46,993 nt of DNA from an uncultured Verrucomicrobiales bacterium (GTDB lineage Bacteria; Verrucomicrobiota; Verrucomicrobiia; Verrucomicrobiales; DEV007). The stretch spans positions 1 to 46,993 of the forward strand of contig CALSSN010000025.1 of assembly GCA_943789025.1 (NCBI GenBank), given 5' to 3'. The notes under the pieces are model-generated. The model was not told where the DNA came from and ran no database searches. It was given only the letters and a program-made list of their open reading frames with translations. This document shows, one piece after another, positions 46,444 to 46,993 of the stretch; position 1 is the first letter of the stretch, and each line of letters begins with the position of its first letter. The translations under genes and the position numbers were made by a program.

Positions 46444-46812
46444 GTGTTCCAGGTTATTTTCAATACGATCAGCGCAGCCGAGATTTCCCAGCTCGACACC
46501 ATGGACCAGCTCGCCTTGTTAGCGAGCTTCAAGGTAACGCCTGATCTTCTGGAGAACCCAGACGGCGAGAGCTTTGGCCGAGTGGAACGAAAAGGGAAGG
46601 TGCTTTTTCGTTATCGAGCAGGTGATCACCGTGTCTACTTCTCGATGGAGGAAGGCAATGTGATTGTCCACCGGGTGCTTCATCGAAATACGTTCTCCGA
46701 CTTTCTCTTCCGCTCGACCCAGCTTCCCGTCACTGAGGACGAGGAGCTGGCTGGTTCGGGAGGGTTTTGGAAGCTGATTGAGGATGGCGAGAAAGCGAAG
46801 CGCGTGGAGTAG
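46444..46812 (+). CDS. RelE/ParE-like fold protein, probably not a classic toxin
   Basis: The 122-residue protein begins at a GTG (46444), FQVIFNTISAAEISQLDTMD, and contains FGRVERKGKVLFRYRAGDHR, VYFSMEEGNVIVHRVLHRN and FSDFLFRS. The core VxFRYRAGDHRVYF...VHRVLHR has the layout of RelE/ParE toxins, but the long N-terminal helices and the tail GGFWKLIEDGEKAKRVE differ and no antitoxin gene flanks it. It could be a stand-alone regulator conserved in this phylum. It lies 75 bases after cutA. Confidence 0.6.
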   Translation: MFQVIFNTISAAEISQLDTMDQLALLASFKVTPDLLENPDGESFGRVERKGKVLFRYRAGDHRVYFSMEEGNVIVHRVLHRNTFSDFLFRSTQLPVTEDEELAGSGGFWKLIEDGEKAKRVE

Positions 46813-46841
46813 TCGGGCGCTGACAATTGCGGGAAGATAGC

Positions 46842-46993
46842 CTAAGGGCCGTCAGAGGGCTTTTCCGTATGGGTAAGAAGCGCGTTGATGGCGGTTTTGA
46901 CCGCCGTCGCATCCATGGTGTGGACCTCAACTTTTTTTCCGATTTCAGGAACCAGAGTGATGGTGAGTTGACCGCCGAGGTGCTCACGGAATT
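46842..46993 (-). CDS. aroB: 3' end of a probable 3-dehydroquinate synthase
   Basis: Only the last 49 residues are in the window: FREHLGGQLTITLVPEIGKK then VEVHTMDATAVKTAINAL, stopping at the TAG (complement of 46842-46844). FREHLGGxLTITL...VEVHxMD matches the C-terminus of the AroB type found in Verrucomicrobia and Bacteroidetes. It converts DAHP to 3-dehydroquinate in the shikimate pathway. The start lies beyond the right edge. The gene converges on the RelE-like gene with 29 bases between stops. Confidence 0.6.
   Translation of the reverse strand, partial: FREHLGGQLTITLVPEIGKKVEVHTMDATAVKTAINALLTHTEKPSDGP

Overview
The window looks like a chromosome segment from a heterotrophic, probably aquatic member of the Verrucomicrobiota. 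Supporting evidence from the sequence: a 51-residue gene matching the small basic protein family confined to Chlamydiae and Verrucomicrobia; a giant protein combining ThuA, propeller dehydrogenase, HEAT and cytochrome c modules, typical of Planctomycetes and Verrucomicrobia; secreted GH29 fucosidases next to a formylglycine sulfatase; and an autotransporter with PATR-type passenger repeats. Several starts lack a clear Shine-Dalgarno sequence. Nothing here fixes the genus.

Layout. 1-7993: 3' part of a very long autotransporter adhesin gene. Its passenger holds about ten tandem units of about 297 bp, and it is broken by many single-base indels. 8019-8258: a strong intrinsic terminator and a GC-rich 13-bp tandem repeat. 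8259-9725: an IS4-like insertion sequence with 15-bp inverted ends. 9726-10027: a dispersed repeat and a 16-bp palindrome. 10028-30806: a co-oriented catabolic cluster of NCS2-type permease, GH29, sulfatase, beta-propeller hydrolase, galactokinase, SGLT-type symporter, GH36 alpha-galactosidase, second GH29, ThuA/CBM32/propeller/HEAT/cytochrome c protein and SGNH acetylesterase. 31142-34962: a fused clan GH-A glycosidase/GT2 glycosyltransferase, a small membrane protein and a protein with 22 Glu-Pro units. 35029-46993: core genes: glgB, an IF-1 with an Arg/Gly-rich extension, a large secreted protein of unknown function, an RsuA/RluB pseudouridine synthase, the small basic protein, a GT39-like membrane protein, an NtrC-type regulator with its kinase, cutA, a RelE-like protein and the 3' end of a probable aroB.

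How it works together (inference). The 10-31 kb cluster reads as an exported pathway for a sulfated, acetylated polymer containing fucose and galactose. Acetyl, sulfate, fucosyl and alpha-galactosyl groups are removed outside the cytoplasm. Galactose then enters by the sodium symporter and is phosphorylated by galactokinase. No SusC/SusD pair and no fucose catabolic genes are present.

Quality warning. The GH36, SGNH esterase and histidine kinase genes each contain one or two single-base indels in short homopolymers, and the autotransporter contains many. Reads must be checked before any of these is called a true pseudogene. Two dispersed repeat families and the IS sit around the catabolic cluster, which together with its higher GC suggests a mobile or recently rearranged region.
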